From contig JACQZU010000021.1 of assembly GCA_016213735.1 (NCBI GenBank), forward strand, positions 124,001-188,000: a stretch of DNA of 64,000 nucleotides, written 5' to 3'. Numbering within the stretch: position 1 is the stretch's first letter; every line of letters starts with the position of its first letter. The notes beneath the pieces were generated by a model that was not told the DNA's origin, did not search any database, and saw only the letters and a list, made by a program, of their open reading frames with translations. Source of the stretch: Acidobacteriota bacterium. Its GTDB lineage: Bacteria > Acidobacteriota > Holophagae > Holophagales > Holophagaceae. Of the stretch, positions 51,987 to 61,854 are shown in pieces. Both the position numbers and the translations under genes were made by a program.

Positions 51987-54900
51987 TCAGGGGCAGGGAA
52001 CGGTCTTGGGAACCGTGGTGTCGCTGTCCGTCAGGAAGCTCATCGCCACGCCGTAGGTCAGCGAACCCCGGGCCCGCTTGAAGGCCGGCTCGTAGGTCAG
52101 GCTCAGCCTTGCGGAGGCCCCGGGGAGGGACGAGAGCAGGATGCCCAGGGCGGAGCTCTTGGTGATGGCCAGGCCCCAGAAGCTCCGGCCGGCGCCGGGC
52201 CCCGTCAACTCCGTCCAGATGTACCCGCCGGTGGTGGAGTTCAGGCACACCTTGGAACGGCCCAGGTCGTCCAGGAAGCTCAGGTCGAAGGTGGCCAGGA
52301 CGGTGAGCAGGGCTTCGCTGCTGGTCAGGGTCCCCGCGGCATTCTGGAGGACGACCCGGTAGCGGTTTCCGTTGTCGGGCAGGAACACCGGGGCCGTGGT
52401 GTAGGCGGCCGTGTTTCCGCCGGTCCCGCTGCCCACGTTGGCCCATGCGGCCGACCCCGCGGGCTTCACCTGCCACTGGTAGGTGGGGGCAGGATTGGCG
52501 TCCGCCACCACGGTGAAGGTGGCCATGGCTCCGAAGGGGACGCTCTGGTTGGCGGGCTGGGTGGTGATGGCGAGCCAGTACACCGTGAGCGTGGCTGCGC
52601 TGCTGGTGAGGGTGCCCGCGGTGTTCTGGAGCACGACCCGGTACTGACTCCCGTTGTCGCCCGGCACCGTGGCCGCCGTGGTGTAGCTGGCGGTGGTGCC
52701 TCCGCTTCCGGTGGTGACATTGGACCAGGTGGCACTGCCGGCGGGCTTGACCTGCCACTGGAACGTGGGGGCGGGGCTCGCATCCACGGTCACGCTGAAG
52801 GTCGCGGTGGCGCCCGCGTTCACGGCCTGGTTGGCCGGCCCGGAGGTCACGGAGAGCCAGACGACCGTGAGCGTGGCCGCGTTGGAGGTGGCCGGGGGGG
52901 CGGTGGCGCCCGAGGCCACCGCCCGGTACTGGTAGCCGTTCATCGCCTGGGTGGCCCCCGTGATGCTGAGGGTGGCGGCGGTGGCTCCGGAGTAGACCCC
53001 CCCGTTGGCCAGGTCGCTGAAGCCGGAGCCGGTGTTCACCTGCCACTGGTAGGAGGTGGCGTCGCTGGCGGCCACCGTGAAGCTGGTGTTGGCCCCGGCC
53101 ACCACGGTCGCGTTGGCGGGCTGCTGGGTGATCGCCGGCGGCGGGGTGGCGGGAATGCTCAGCTCCCAGACCCCGCGCCCGTGGGTGCCGATGCGGAGCA
53201 GCAGGCCGTCCGGCGAGATGTAGATGTCACGCACCGAGACCAGGGGAAGGCCCGAGCCGAAGCGGGTCCAGTTGCTCCCGCCGTCCGTGGAGCGGTAGAC
53301 CCCGAAGTCGGTGCAGGCATAGACCCGCAGGTGGTCCACGGGATCCACCTTCACCATGTGGACCGGAATCCCGACGGGGAACCCGTTGCTGCCCGTGTCC
53401 AGGGCGGTCCAACTGCCGCCGGAGTCCGTGGACTTCCAGAGGTGCTTGGCGGTGGCGCTGAAGGCCACGGAGGTGGCGTAGAGGGTGGTGGAGACCGTCG
53501 GATCGAAGCAGACGCTCGACATGATGCCGATCGCGCTGGTGGTTCCCGGGGGAAGGTAGCCCGGGGGAGTCCCGAAGCCCGTCCAGGTGCCACCGCCATC
53601 CGTGCTGAGGTAGCCCGGGGGATAGGCCACGGCGGCGTCGGTGGCGTTCACGGTGGCCACCGTGTTCGCGGCCGTGGGGCTGGCCGCGAGGCCTCGGATG
53701 TTGTACCCCGACTGGGTGTTCCCGAACTGGCTCCAGCTCTGGCCCCAGTTGGTGGTCCGGTAGACCTTCCAGTTGGTGTACGTGAACACCGTGTCGCCCG
53801 TGGAGTCGGTGGGGCCTGGATAGAGCCGGGTCAGGAAGGGGGCGTTGTTGGTGCCGGCCTCGGCGATGCCCGTGTTGACCTCGGTGAAGGTGGTCCCATC
53901 GGTGCAGCGGCGGACGCGGGTGTTGTAGGTGGTGGTCAGCAGCTTGTTCCCGTCGCTCGGGTGGATGAGGGTCCCGAAACCGTCCCCGGTGTTCACGAGG
54001 TTGTAGACGCCATCGGTGGGCGTGGAGGCCTTCCGGTAGCGGGAGCCCTGGTCCTGGAGGCCCACCGTGACGCGGTACTTGGCGTCGGCGGGGCTGGCGG
54101 CCGTGGTGGAGCCCAGGTGATAGATCAGGTGGGTGGCCAGGCCCCGGTTGCGCCGGGGGTCCACGAAGCTGAGATCGGAGGCCACGCCGCCGGATCCCGT
54201 GGGCACGCTGGCCCGGTAGGGGTCCCGCACCACGGCCAGGCCCCCATCGGTGCCGATGAAGAGGGTCGAGGACGCCCCCCAGCTGGCCGGAGCCCAGGCG
54301 CTCACATGGAAGTCCGCGTGGAGGTACACCCGGTCGCTCCCGTTCCAGCTCGTGAGCCGGGTCCAGGTGGCCCCGGAGTCGGTGCTGCGGTACAGGGAGA
54401 GGTTCGAGCCCGCGAAGATTTTCGCCGTGTCCCCGGGATCCACCGCGATCAGGTGGTTGTACCCGCCCTGGTCCCCGTCCCCCCCGAGGTTGAACAGCGT
54501 GGCCGCGGCGGTGTAGGCCCAGGTTCGCCCCCCGTTCGAGCTGGTGAGGAGACCCTTCTGGAGCGCGGCCCCAACATTCGTCAGGCCGTAGAGGACCGTG
54601 GAGGAGGCGGGGGTGGCTCCCAGGGCGATCCGCTGAGGCGTGAAGGGGACGGAGGCCCCGAAAGTGGCGGCGGTCCAGGAGGCGCCGGAATCCGTGGAAT
54701 AGGCGATGCTGCCGACCGCGGTGCTGGAATTCTGGGCGCTGAGGACCAGATCCCCATTGGACAGGGCCACGATGTCCCAGACCCATTGGGGGCTCGCGGG
54801 AAGGCTCATCTTGGTGAAGGAGGCTCCGCCGTTGGTGGAGCGCCAGAGTCCGTCGTTGCCCCCCACCAGGACGATGTTCCCCGCCAGGGCGAGGAGCGTC

Positions 54901-55610
54901 TTGACCCGGGTGGTGCTCCCCAGAGCCCCGCCGAGGGCCCAGGTGTTGCCCCCGTTGGTGCTGGTGTAGAAGCCGCGCCCTTCGGCCGTGCTGTCCGCCG
55001 ACCCGGGCTCCATGTCGCCCAGGGCCAGGTACAGGCTGTTCGGGTCCTCGGGCTTGAAGGCCAGACCGCCCACCGAGAGGTTGCCGGAGGCCGTCCCCGC
55101 GGGAAGTCCGTCGGTGATGGGCGTCCAGGTCCAGTCCCAATCCCCGGGGGCCGCCGGGTTGGCGTTGTCGCAGCGCCACACCCCGCCACCGGCCACGCCC
55201 ATGTAGAGGCGGTTGGCCACGGTGGGATGGGGCAGGATGACGGTGGGACGGCCCGAATCGGAGGTGGCCGCGTCGGTGGGCTGGATCACGCCCCCGCTGA
55301 CGGGCCCCTGGCCGCTGCCGCTGGTGGGGCCGATGTTGACCCAGGTGTTCGGGGGGGTCGCCAGGGGCCGCCGGTGCCAGGCCACGGTCCCGGGGATGAG
55401 GTGGCCCCAGCGCTCGACCTCGCGCAGGGCCATTCCCGCCTTGAAGTCCAGGTAGGCCGGGGTGGGCCGCCCTCCGAACCATTCCGTGAGCGCCGCGGCG
55501 CGGGCCAGGGCGTTGTCGGGTCCCTGGAGGTCCCGGGGGGCCACCTGGGCGGCCAGGGGCATGACCAGGCCGAGGCAGACCAGGAACAGTTTTCTCAGCG
55601 GACCTGACAT
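51987..55610 (-). CDS. Giant exported BNR-propeller protein with three Ig-like domains (paralogue A)
   Basis: A 1207-residue protein: signal peptide (LFLVCLGLVMPLAAQ), a WVNIGPT strand opening a VPS10/BNR double propeller with nine or more Asp-box motifs (STNGGNTW, STDSGASW, STDGGGTW, STDGGSNW), then three Ig-like/Big-type domains (about residues 815-1080; repeated YQWQVKPAGSATW and ANQAVNAGATATFSV), then a ~100-residue C-terminal module with KVCLNSTTGGYIW ending SFLTDSDTTVPKTVPCP. GGGAGG is 6 nt before the ATG. Probably secreted and attached to cell surface or matrix; ligand unknown. The neighbour is a tandem paralogue. Confidence 0.9.
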   Translation of the reverse strand: MSGPLRKLFLVCLGLVMPLAAQVAPRDLQGPDNALARAAALTEWFGGRPTPAYLDFKAGMALREVERWGHLIPGTVAWHRRPLATPPNTWVNIGPTSGSGQGPVSGGVIQPTDAATSDSGRPTVILPHPTVANRLYMGVAGGGVWRCDNANPAAPGDWDWTWTPITDGLPAGTASGNLSVGGLAFKPEDPNSLYLALGDMEPGSADSTAEGRGFYTSTNGGNTWALGGALGSTTRVKTLLALAGNIVLVGGNDGLWRSTNGGASFTKMSLPASPQWVWDIVALSNGDLVLSAQNSSTAVGSIAYSTDSGASWTAATFGASVPFTPQRIALGATPASSTVLYGLTNVGAALQKGLLTSSNGGRTWAYTAAATLFNLGGDGDQGGYNHLIAVDPGDTAKIFAGSNLSLYRSTDSGATWTRLTSWNGSDRVYLHADFHVSAWAPASWGASSTLFIGTDGGLAVVRDPYRASVPTGSGGVASDLSFVDPRRNRGLATHLIYHLGSTTAASPADAKYRVTVGLQDQGSRYRKASTPTDGVYNLVNTGDGFGTLIHPSDGNKLLTTTYNTRVRRCTDGTTFTEVNTGIAEAGTNNAPFLTRLYPGPTDSTGDTVFTYTNWKVYRTTNWGQSWSQFGNTQSGYNIRGLAASPTAANTVATVNATDAAVAYPPGYLSTDGGGTWTGFGTPPGYLPPGTTSAIGIMSSVCFDPTVSTTLYATSVAFSATAKHLWKSTDSGGSWTALDTGSNGFPVGIPVHMVKVDPVDHLRVYACTDFGVYRSTDGGSNWTRFGSGLPLVSVRDIYISPDGLLLRIGTHGRGVWELSIPATPPPAITQQPANATVVAGANTSFTVAASDATSYQWQVNTGSGFSDLANGGVYSGATAATLSITGATQAMNGYQYRAVASGATAPPATSNAATLTVVWLSVTSGPANQAVNAGATATFSVTVDASPAPTFQWQVKPAGSATWSNVTTGSGGTTASYTTAATVPGDNGSQYRVVLQNTAGTLTSSAATLTVYWLAITTQPANQSVPFGAMATFTVVADANPAPTYQWQVKPAGSAAWANVGSGTGGNTAAYTTAPVFLPDNGNRYRVVLQNAAGTLTSSEALLTVLATFDLSFLDDLGRSKVCLNSTTGGYIWTELTGPGAGRSFWGLAITKSSALGILLSSLPGASARLSLTYEPAFKRARGSLTYGVAMSFLTDSDTTVPKTVPCP

Positions 55611-55817
55611 GGATTCCTCCCTTTCCTGGCAGACCCCGGGGGCGGCCAAAAACGAACGGTATGTGGATGGGTTGGCTTGGATTCTAGATCATGGACTCCC
55701 CAAAGAAGGAGGTTTTTCCCAAAAAAGGTTGGGCCGGCCGGCCCCCAGGCCCCCCACCTGGGGCGAGGGGCTTCCTCCCGGCAGGACCCACGATGAGCAG
55801 GCATCCCTTCATGCAAA

Positions 55818-55845
55818 CGCGCCCCCGGCCGGGGCCAGGGGCGCG
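55818..55845 (-). terminator. Terminator of the 56-59-kb BNR-Ig gene
   Basis: On the minus strand: CGCGCCCC, a loop holding a GGCCCCGGCC segment, GGGGCGCG, then TTT. It follows the stop by 16 bp. It separates the two paralogues, so they have independent transcripts. Confidence 0.7.
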
Positions 55846-55861
55846 TGGACCGGAACTTGCC

Positions 55862-58800
55862 TCAGGGGCAGGGCACGGTCTTGGGAACGGTGGTATCGCT
55901 GTCCGTGAGGAAACTCATCACGCTGAGGCCGACGCTGCAGGATCCCCTTGCGCGCCGGAGGGCGGATTCGTAGTTGACGCTCAGGCGCACGGAAGACCCG
56001 GCGGGGGTGGTGAACAGAAGCCCGAAGGGCCCGCTCTGGACGATGGCGATGCCGCTGTAGGTGCGGCCGGCGTTGGGCCCGGTGAGATCCGTCCAGATGA
56101 ACTGGCCCGTGGTGGAGTTGAGGCAGACCTTGGAGCGGCCTGCGTCGTCCAGGAAGGCAAGGTTGAAGGTCGGAACGGACAGCACGGTGAGCAGGGCGGC
56201 CCCGCTGGTGGCGGTGCCGACGCTGTTCGTGGCCACCAGGCGGAACTGGCTTCCGTTGTCCGCGAGGGTGGTCGGGGGGGTGGTGTAGGCCGTGGTGTTC
56301 GCCCCGGTGCCTCCGACGACGTTGCCCCAGGCGCCGCCGCTGGGCAGCACCTGCCACTGGTAGGTGGCGGCGGGGTTGGCGCTGACGGTGGCGCTGAAGC
56401 CGGCGGTGGCGCCCGCCATGACCGTCAGGTTCGCGGGATTGGCGGTGATGGTGAGCCAGTTCACCGTGAGGGTGGCCGGCCCGGCGGTCAGGGACCCCGC
56501 CGCATTCTGGACGAGCACGCGGTACTGGTTGCCGTTGTTGGCGGGTACCGTCGCGGCGGTGGTGTAGGAGGCGGTGGTGCCGCCTGTCCCGGTGGTGACG
56601 TTGGCCCAGGAGCCGCCGCCCGAGGGAAGCACCTGCCACTGGTAGGTGGCGGCGGGGTTGGCGTCCACGACCACGCTGAAGGTGGCGGTGCTGCCTGCGT
56701 TCACCGTCTGGGACGCCGGAGGCGTGGTCAGGGTCAGCCAGGCCACGGTGAGGGTGGCGGCGTTGCTGGTGACCGAAGGGCCGGCCCCGGAGACCACGAC
56801 CCGGTACTGATAGCCGTTCATCCCGGTGGTGGCCCCGGTGATGCTGAGGGTCGCGGTGGTGGCTCCGGAATAGACGCCGCCGTTCGTGATGTCGGCGAAG
56901 GGGCCTCCGGTGCTCAGCTGCCACTGGTAGCCCGTGGCGCCGGTGGCCACGACGGTGAAGCTGGTGTTCCCGCCGGCGGCCACGGTGGCATTGCTGGGAT
57001 GGGTGACGATGGCGGGGCCCGAGACGCTGCCCAGGGAGACTTCCCAGACGCCGCGGCCGTGGGTTCCGACCCGGAGGAAGGTGGCGTCAGGGGCGACGTA
57101 GATGTCCCGGACCGAGACCAGGGGCAGGCCGGTGCCGTAGCGGGTCCAGTTGGCCCCGCCGTCGGTGGAACGGTACAGGCCCAGGTCGGTCCCCGCGAAC
57201 AGGTCGTTCCCGCTCAGGGGGTTCACCTTGACCATGTGCACCGGCACCCCGAAGGGGAAGCCGTTGGATGCGGAATCCAGGGCCGTCCAGCTCGTCCCGC
57301 CGTTCGTGCTCTTCCAGATGTGGTTGGCGGTGGTGCTGAAGGCCACGGAGGTCGCGTAGAGCACCTGGTCGTTCGTGGGATCGAAGGCGATGCTGCCCAT
57401 GTTCTGGGCATTGTTGGGGAAGCTCCCCACCTGGCCCCAGGAGCTGCCGCCGTTGTAGGTGACGTACCCCCGGCCGGCATTGGCCACGATGGCCACCGCA
57501 TTGGCGTTGGAGGGCGAGCTGACCACCCCGCGGATGTTGAAGCCGGAGGCGGGGAGCCCCGTGGTGCCCATGGCGGTCCAGGTTGCGGCCCAGTCGGTGC
57601 TCTTGTAGACCTTGGGGTTGGTGAAGGTGTAGAGGGTGTTGCCGGTGGGATCGGCCAGCCCGGGCGAAATGCGGGTGAGGAAGGGTGCGTTGCCCCCGGC
57701 TTCCGCGATCCCGGTGTAGGCGTAGTTCCAGGTCGACCCGTCCGTGGTGCGAAGGATCCAGGCGTAGTACAGCGAACCCACCATCTTGTTGCCGTCGGTG
57801 GGGTGGATCAGGGTGCCGAAACCGTCTCCGCCCACCACGAGGTTGTAGGCGGTGGTCGCGCTGCTGGATCGGTAGCGGGTCCCCATGTCCTGGAGGCCGA
57901 TGGTCACGCGGCCCACGGAGCCCGCCGGGGTGGTGGCGGTGGTGGAGCCCAGGTGATAGATGAGGTGCGTGGCCAGGCCGCGGTTCCGGCGGGGATCCAC
58001 GAAGGTCAGGACGGAGGGGACATAGCCGGAGCCCGTGGGCACGCTGGCCAGGTCGGGGTTCCGGACCACGGCGATGCCGCCGTCGTTGCCGATGTAGAGG
58101 GTCTTGGGTCCCGTCTTGGCCCAGGCGCTGACGTGGAAGTCGGCGTGGATGTACACCCGGTCCGTTCCCATCCACTGGCTGAGCCGGGTCCAGGTGGCGC
58201 CGCCGTCGGTGCTGCGGTAGAGGGAGAGGTTGGCCGCGGCGAAGATCGTCTGGGTGTTGTTCGGGTCCACCGTGATCAGCTGGTTGTACCAGCCCTGGCC
58301 TGCGTCATTGGCGTTGAAGAGGCTGGCCGCCGCCACGTAGGTCCAGGTGGCGCCGCCGTCGTTGGACTTGAGGAGGCCCTTGGCCAGGTCCCCCCCCCCG
58401 TTCGTGTCGGCGATCCCGACGACGGCGGTGGACTGGGAGGCGGCGGCGGCCACGGAGATGCGGTAGGAGGCGAGGGCGGTCACCGAGGCGTCCAGGGTGG
58501 CCGCGGTCCAGGTGGCCCCGCTGTCCGTGGACGTGAGGATCCGGGTGGGGTTGGTGGTGGTGGCCACCAGGTTGCCGTTCGCCAGCCGGAGCAGGTCCCA
58601 GACGGAGGACGGGTTGCTCGGCAGCGTAACCTGGGTGAAGTTCAATCCGGAGTCCACGGACCGCCAGAGGCCGTTGTTGCCGGCCACGAGGACGATGTTC
58701 CCGGGGATGCCCAGGAGGGTTTTCACCCGCGTGGTGGCGCCGAGGGTGCCTCCCCGGGCCCAGGTCGTGCCGGCGTCGGAGGAGATCCAGAATCCCCGTC

Positions 58801-59425
58801 CCTCGGCCGTGGAGTCGGCGGAACCCGGCTCCATGTCGCCCAGGGCCATGTAGAGGGTGTTGGAATCCTCGGGCTTGAAGGCGAGCCCTCCCACCGAGAG
58901 GTTGCCGGCCGGCGTTCCCGCGGGCAGGGCATCCGTGATGGGATACCAGGTCCAGTCCCCCGCCGCGGCCACGTCGGCGTTGTCGCAGCGCCAGACGCCT
59001 CCTCCCGAGATGCCCATGTAGAGGCGGGTGGCGATGGTGGGATGGGGAAGGATGACGGTGGGGCGCCCGGAGTCGGAGGTGTTGGGATCCGTCCCGGACG
59101 TCTGGCCCGTTCCGTCCGTGGGACCGATGTTGACCCAGGTGCCGGCCACGGCGGGAGCTCCTCCCGTGGCGCGGGCGGCCGCGGCCCGGTAGGCCGGGGT
59201 GCCCGGGATCTTGGCTTCCCAGCGGGCCAGTTCCCGCTCCGCCACCTGGGCCTTCCGGTCCAGGTATTCGGGGGAGGCGACCCCGCCGAACCATTCCAGG
59301 AGGGCCGCCGCCCGTCCGCGGGCGTCGTCGGGCCGGGGGGTCGGTTTCCCGACCTGGGCCGCCAGGGGCGCAGCCAGCCCCAGGGCCAGGCATGCGGCAA
59401 GGACGTTCAGGAACCGCTTTCTCAC
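55862..59425 (-). CDS. Giant exported BNR-propeller protein with three Ig-like domains (paralogue B)
   Basis: A 1187-residue protein, collinear with paralogue A: signal peptide (FLNVLAACLALGLAAPLAAQ), the same WVNIGPT, GRPTVILPHPT, NLSVGGLAFKPED and EPGSADSTAEGRGF blocks in the propeller, three Ig-like domains with YQWQVLPSGGGSW units, and the same C-terminal module with KVCLNSTTGQFIW and the same 17-residue end SFLTDSDTTVPKTVPCP. A GTG start with GGAGG 5 nt upstream is preferred over an ATG ten codons earlier. The shared tail suggests a common surface-targeting or secretion role. Confidence 0.9.
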   Translation of the reverse strand: MRKRFLNVLAACLALGLAAPLAAQVGKPTPRPDDARGRAAALLEWFGGVASPEYLDRKAQVAERELARWEAKIPGTPAYRAAAARATGGAPAVAGTWVNIGPTDGTGQTSGTDPNTSDSGRPTVILPHPTIATRLYMGISGGGVWRCDNADVAAAGDWTWYPITDALPAGTPAGNLSVGGLAFKPEDSNTLYMALGDMEPGSADSTAEGRGFWISSDAGTTWARGGTLGATTRVKTLLGIPGNIVLVAGNNGLWRSVDSGLNFTQVTLPSNPSSVWDLLRLANGNLVATTTNPTRILTSTDSGATWTAATLDASVTALASYRISVAAAASQSTAVVGIADTNGGGDLAKGLLKSNDGGATWTYVAAASLFNANDAGQGWYNQLITVDPNNTQTIFAAANLSLYRSTDGGATWTRLSQWMGTDRVYIHADFHVSAWAKTGPKTLYIGNDGGIAVVRNPDLASVPTGSGYVPSVLTFVDPRRNRGLATHLIYHLGSTTATTPAGSVGRVTIGLQDMGTRYRSSSATTAYNLVVGGDGFGTLIHPTDGNKMVGSLYYAWILRTTDGSTWNYAYTGIAEAGGNAPFLTRISPGLADPTGNTLYTFTNPKVYKSTDWAATWTAMGTTGLPASGFNIRGVVSSPSNANAVAIVANAGRGYVTYNGGSSWGQVGSFPNNAQNMGSIAFDPTNDQVLYATSVAFSTTANHIWKSTNGGTSWTALDSASNGFPFGVPVHMVKVNPLSGNDLFAGTDLGLYRSTDGGANWTRYGTGLPLVSVRDIYVAPDATFLRVGTHGRGVWEVSLGSVSGPAIVTHPSNATVAAGGNTSFTVVATGATGYQWQLSTGGPFADITNGGVYSGATTATLSITGATTGMNGYQYRVVVSGAGPSVTSNAATLTVAWLTLTTPPASQTVNAGSTATFSVVVDANPAATYQWQVLPSGGGSWANVTTGTGGTTASYTTAATVPANNGNQYRVLVQNAAGSLTAGPATLTVNWLTITANPANLTVMAGATAGFSATVSANPAATYQWQVLPSGGAWGNVVGGTGANTTAYTTPPTTLADNGSQFRLVATNSVGTATSGAALLTVLSVPTFNLAFLDDAGRSKVCLNSTTGQFIWTDLTGPNAGRTYSGIAIVQSGPFGLLFTTPAGSSVRLSVNYESALRRARGSCSVGLSVMSFLTDSDTTVPKTVPCP

Positions 59426-59603
59426 GCTTTCCTCCGATGGCGAGACGGGGTGCATCCCTCCGGACTGGGGCGGATGTCCCTCCGATAGGCGACAACAGTT
59501 TATGAAAGATGCCGGTATCCGGAATCTGTCATTTCCTTAACTTCCCTCCAGGCTGTGAATTCTCTGGGGGGAAGCAGCAAAATTCCTGTCCGGGAAGCCC
59601 GCC

Positions 59604-60785
59604 TCACCCCTCCTTGGGGGTCCCGCAGGGCCAGGTCCCGCGCCCCGCGGGCTCCCTCGCGGTGGTGGGCTGTCCGCTGAGGCGCCCCCGGGTCCGGTAC
59701 TGGGCCTTGAGCTGGTCCAGCAGTTCCACGCGCCGATCCGCCAGCCGCTTCATGGGCCGGCTGCCCACCCGGTCCAGGACATAGGCCGTCAGCAGGGGCA
59801 GGGCCAGGGTGCTGTCGGTGTAGCACACCACGGTGTCGGGCAGCTGGTCCGGGTCGATCTTGCCCCAGGAGACCGCCTCGGCCGGGGTGGCCCCGCTGAG
59901 GCCGCCGGTGTCGGGCCGGGCGTCCGTGATCTGGAGGAAGAAGTCGTGGCCCCGCTCGTCGATGCCCAGGACCTCCTGGATCTGGGGCTCGGTCTGGAGG
60001 ATGAAATTCTTGGGACTGCCCCCGCCCAGGATCCAGACGGCGCTCCGCCCTCCCCTGAGCTTGGCGTCCAGCACGATGGCCGCGCTCTCGTTGACGTCGG
60101 CGTTCACGTCGAACTGGAGGCCATTGCCCTCCAGGGCCATCGCGGCGACGTTCATGCCGATGCTGCTGTCCCCCGGGCTGCTGGTGTAGATGGGCACCCC
60201 CGCCAGGTAGGCGGCGCTGAGCATGGACACGGTCCCCAGGCCCAGGGCCTGCTCCCGTTCGTGGACCGCGCGGCCCGCCAGGGAGTGGAATTCCGCCGTG
60301 CTCATGGGGCGCTGGAAGGCGGGGGCCTTGATCAGCTCCCGGTAGAAGGCGTCGGTGTCCAAGAGCACGCGGTAGTCGAAAAGGATGTCGTAGATGCGAA
60401 CCACGCCCTCGTCCCGCAGGGTGGCGTCGGGCAGGCCGGGAGATCCGCGGTGCAAGGCCAGGTCCAGGGCGAAGTGGGTGTCGTGGTAGAGGTTCGCCCC
60501 GGTGCTCACGATCCAGTCCACCAGGCCGTGCTGGATGAGCGGAACCAGGCAGGAGCGCCCCAGGCCCGCGGGGGTGAGCGCACCGGTGAGGGTGAGTCCC
60601 ACCGTCACCTCCGGGCGCAGGACCTTCTGGGCCAGGAGCCTCGCTCCGTCGTGGAGCCGTCCGGCGTTGTAGGCCAGAAACGCCTCGTCCATCAGGTCCG
60701 AGGCCGTGATTCCCTTTCGCAGGGGGCCGGGAAGGATCCGGGGTCCGTTCAGGAAGGCGCTGGGGGATTCAGGATGCTCGGGCAT
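59604..60785 (-). CDS. Deoxyhypusine synthase-like protein (homospermidine biosynthesis type)
   Basis: A 393-residue enzyme of the deoxyhypusine synthase fold. The active-site Lys is K259 in [14 protein letters not shown], with [34 protein letters not shown] and [15 protein letters not shown] forming the NAD/spermidine pocket. Bacteria lack eIF5A, and bacterial members are thought to make homospermidine or related polyamines. The precise product here is inferred. It diverges from motA. Confidence 0.88.
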   Translation of the reverse strand: MPEHPESPSAFLNGPRILPGPLRKGITASDLMDEAFLAYNAGRLHDGARLLAQKVLRPEVTVGLTLTGALTPAGLGRSCLVPLIQHGLVDWIVSTGANLYHDTHFALDLALHRGSPGLPDATLRDEGVVRIYDILFDYRVLLDTDAFYRELIKAPAFQRPMSTAEFHSLAGRAVHEREQALGLGTVSMLSAAYLAGVPIYTSSPGDSSIGMNVAAMALEGNGLQFDVNADVNESAAIVLDAKLRGGRSAVWILGGGSPKNFILQTEPQIQEVLGIDERGHDFFLQITDARPDTGGLSGATPAEAVSWGKIDPDQLPDTVVCYTDSTLALPLLTAYVLDRVGSRPMKRLADRRVELLDQLKAQYRTRGRLSGQPTTAREPAGRGTWPCGTPKEG

Positions 60786-60890
60786 GGCCGCCTCCGGCCC
60801 GGAGGGGCCTCCGCCATTCTGCCACGGCCCTTTTGCAGCAATTCATGCCCAGGCCTCCCGGCACCGATCTAGCGGGGGGGAGTCCCTCGC

Positions 60891-61757
60891 ATGTTCGCCA
60901 TCATCGGAATCGTGGTCGTCTTCGCATCGGTCCTCGGGGGCTACCTGATGGAGGGCGGCAGCATCCCCGTCCTCCTGCACCCCCTGCCGGCGGAAGGCAC
61001 CATCCTGCTGGGCGCGGCCGTCGGCTCCTTCCTGGTCTCCAACCCCGCCCACGTGGTCAAGGCCGTGGCCAGGGACATCATGAAGCCCCTCAAGGGCAGT
61101 CCCTACACCAAGGCGGTGTACATGGAGGCCCTCATGATGCAGTACGAGGTCTACATCAACATCAAGAAGGGCGGCCTCCTGGCCCTGGAGCAGGACACCA
61201 ACGATCCCCACAATTCGGGGATCTTCAAGAAGTACGAGACCTTCCTGCACCACCACCACGCCCTGGACTTCTTCTGCGATTCCATGAAGCTGCTCATCAA
61301 CGGCAGCGCCAAGATCGACGAGATCGACCAGGTGATGGACATGGACCTCGAGGTCCATCACGCCGAAGGGGCCGCCCCGGGCGGGGCCGTGAACACCATG
61401 GGGGACTCCTTCCCCGCCTTCGGCATCGTGGCCTGCGTCATGGGGGTGGTCATCACCATGGGCTTCCTGGACCAGCCCCCCAACGTGATCGGCGCCAAGG
61501 TCGGCGCCGCCCTGGTGGGGACCTTCCTGGGCATCCTGCTCGGCTACGGGGTGGTGTCGCCGCTCGCGAAGAACATCGACCAGGTGAACGCCCACGAGCA
61601 CCACTACTTCAACATGCTCCGCGCGGGGCTGGTGGCCTTCGGCAATGGCGCGGCCCCCGTCACCGCCGTGGAGTTCGCCCGCCGCACCGTCCCCTCCCCC
61701 GAGCGCCCGGGTTCCCAGGAGCTCGAGGAAGTGGTCCGCCAGATCAAGCCGAGATGA
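60891..61757 (+). CDS. motA: Flagellar motor stator protein MotA
   Basis: A 288-residue stator subunit with four membrane spans: near the N-terminus (FAIIGIVVVFASVLGGYLMEGG), TILLGAAVGSFLVSN, AFGIVACVMGVVITMGFL and VGAALVGTFLGILLGYGVV. A long cytoplasmic loop lies between spans 2 and 3, with the charged region that contacts FliG. It forms the proton channel with MotB, 97 bp downstream. Confidence 0.95.
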   Translation: MFAIIGIVVVFASVLGGYLMEGGSIPVLLHPLPAEGTILLGAAVGSFLVSNPAHVVKAVARDIMKPLKGSPYTKAVYMEALMMQYEVYINIKKGGLLALEQDTNDPHNSGIFKKYETFLHHHHALDFFCDSMKLLINGSAKIDEIDQVMDMDLEVHHAEGAAPGGAVNTMGDSFPAFGIVACVMGVVITMGFLDQPPNVIGAKVGAALVGTFLGILLGYGVVSPLAKNIDQVNAHEHHYFNMLRAGLVAFGNGAAPVTAVEFARRTVPSPERPGSQELEEVVRQIKPR

Positions 61758-61854
61758 GACACCGCCCCGGAACCACGAGGGGCGCGGGGGCAAGGCCTTC
61801 ACCGGTTCCCCTCGTCGCCCGCCGCGCCTCTTCGGCAGGCCTTTCTGAGTTCCC

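Noticed and set aside
55731-55744. GGGCCGGCCGGCCC self-complementary sequence upstream of BNR-Ig paralogue A
   Set aside because: Likely compositional; it is not at a plausible position relative to a promoter or stop.
55691-59488. 1265-codon open frame opposite BNR-Ig paralogue B, and a similar one (53181-55607) opposite paralogue A
   Set aside because: Low-complexity Gly/Val/Ala translation with no motif. The opposite strand holds clear propeller and Ig domains with a signal peptide and ribosome site.
60791-60805. CCTCCGG-C-CCGGAGG palindrome at the divergent deoxyhypusine-synthase-like gene start
   Set aside because: Perfect but short, and made only of the GGAGG-type sequences expected near ribosome sites; not supported as an operator.
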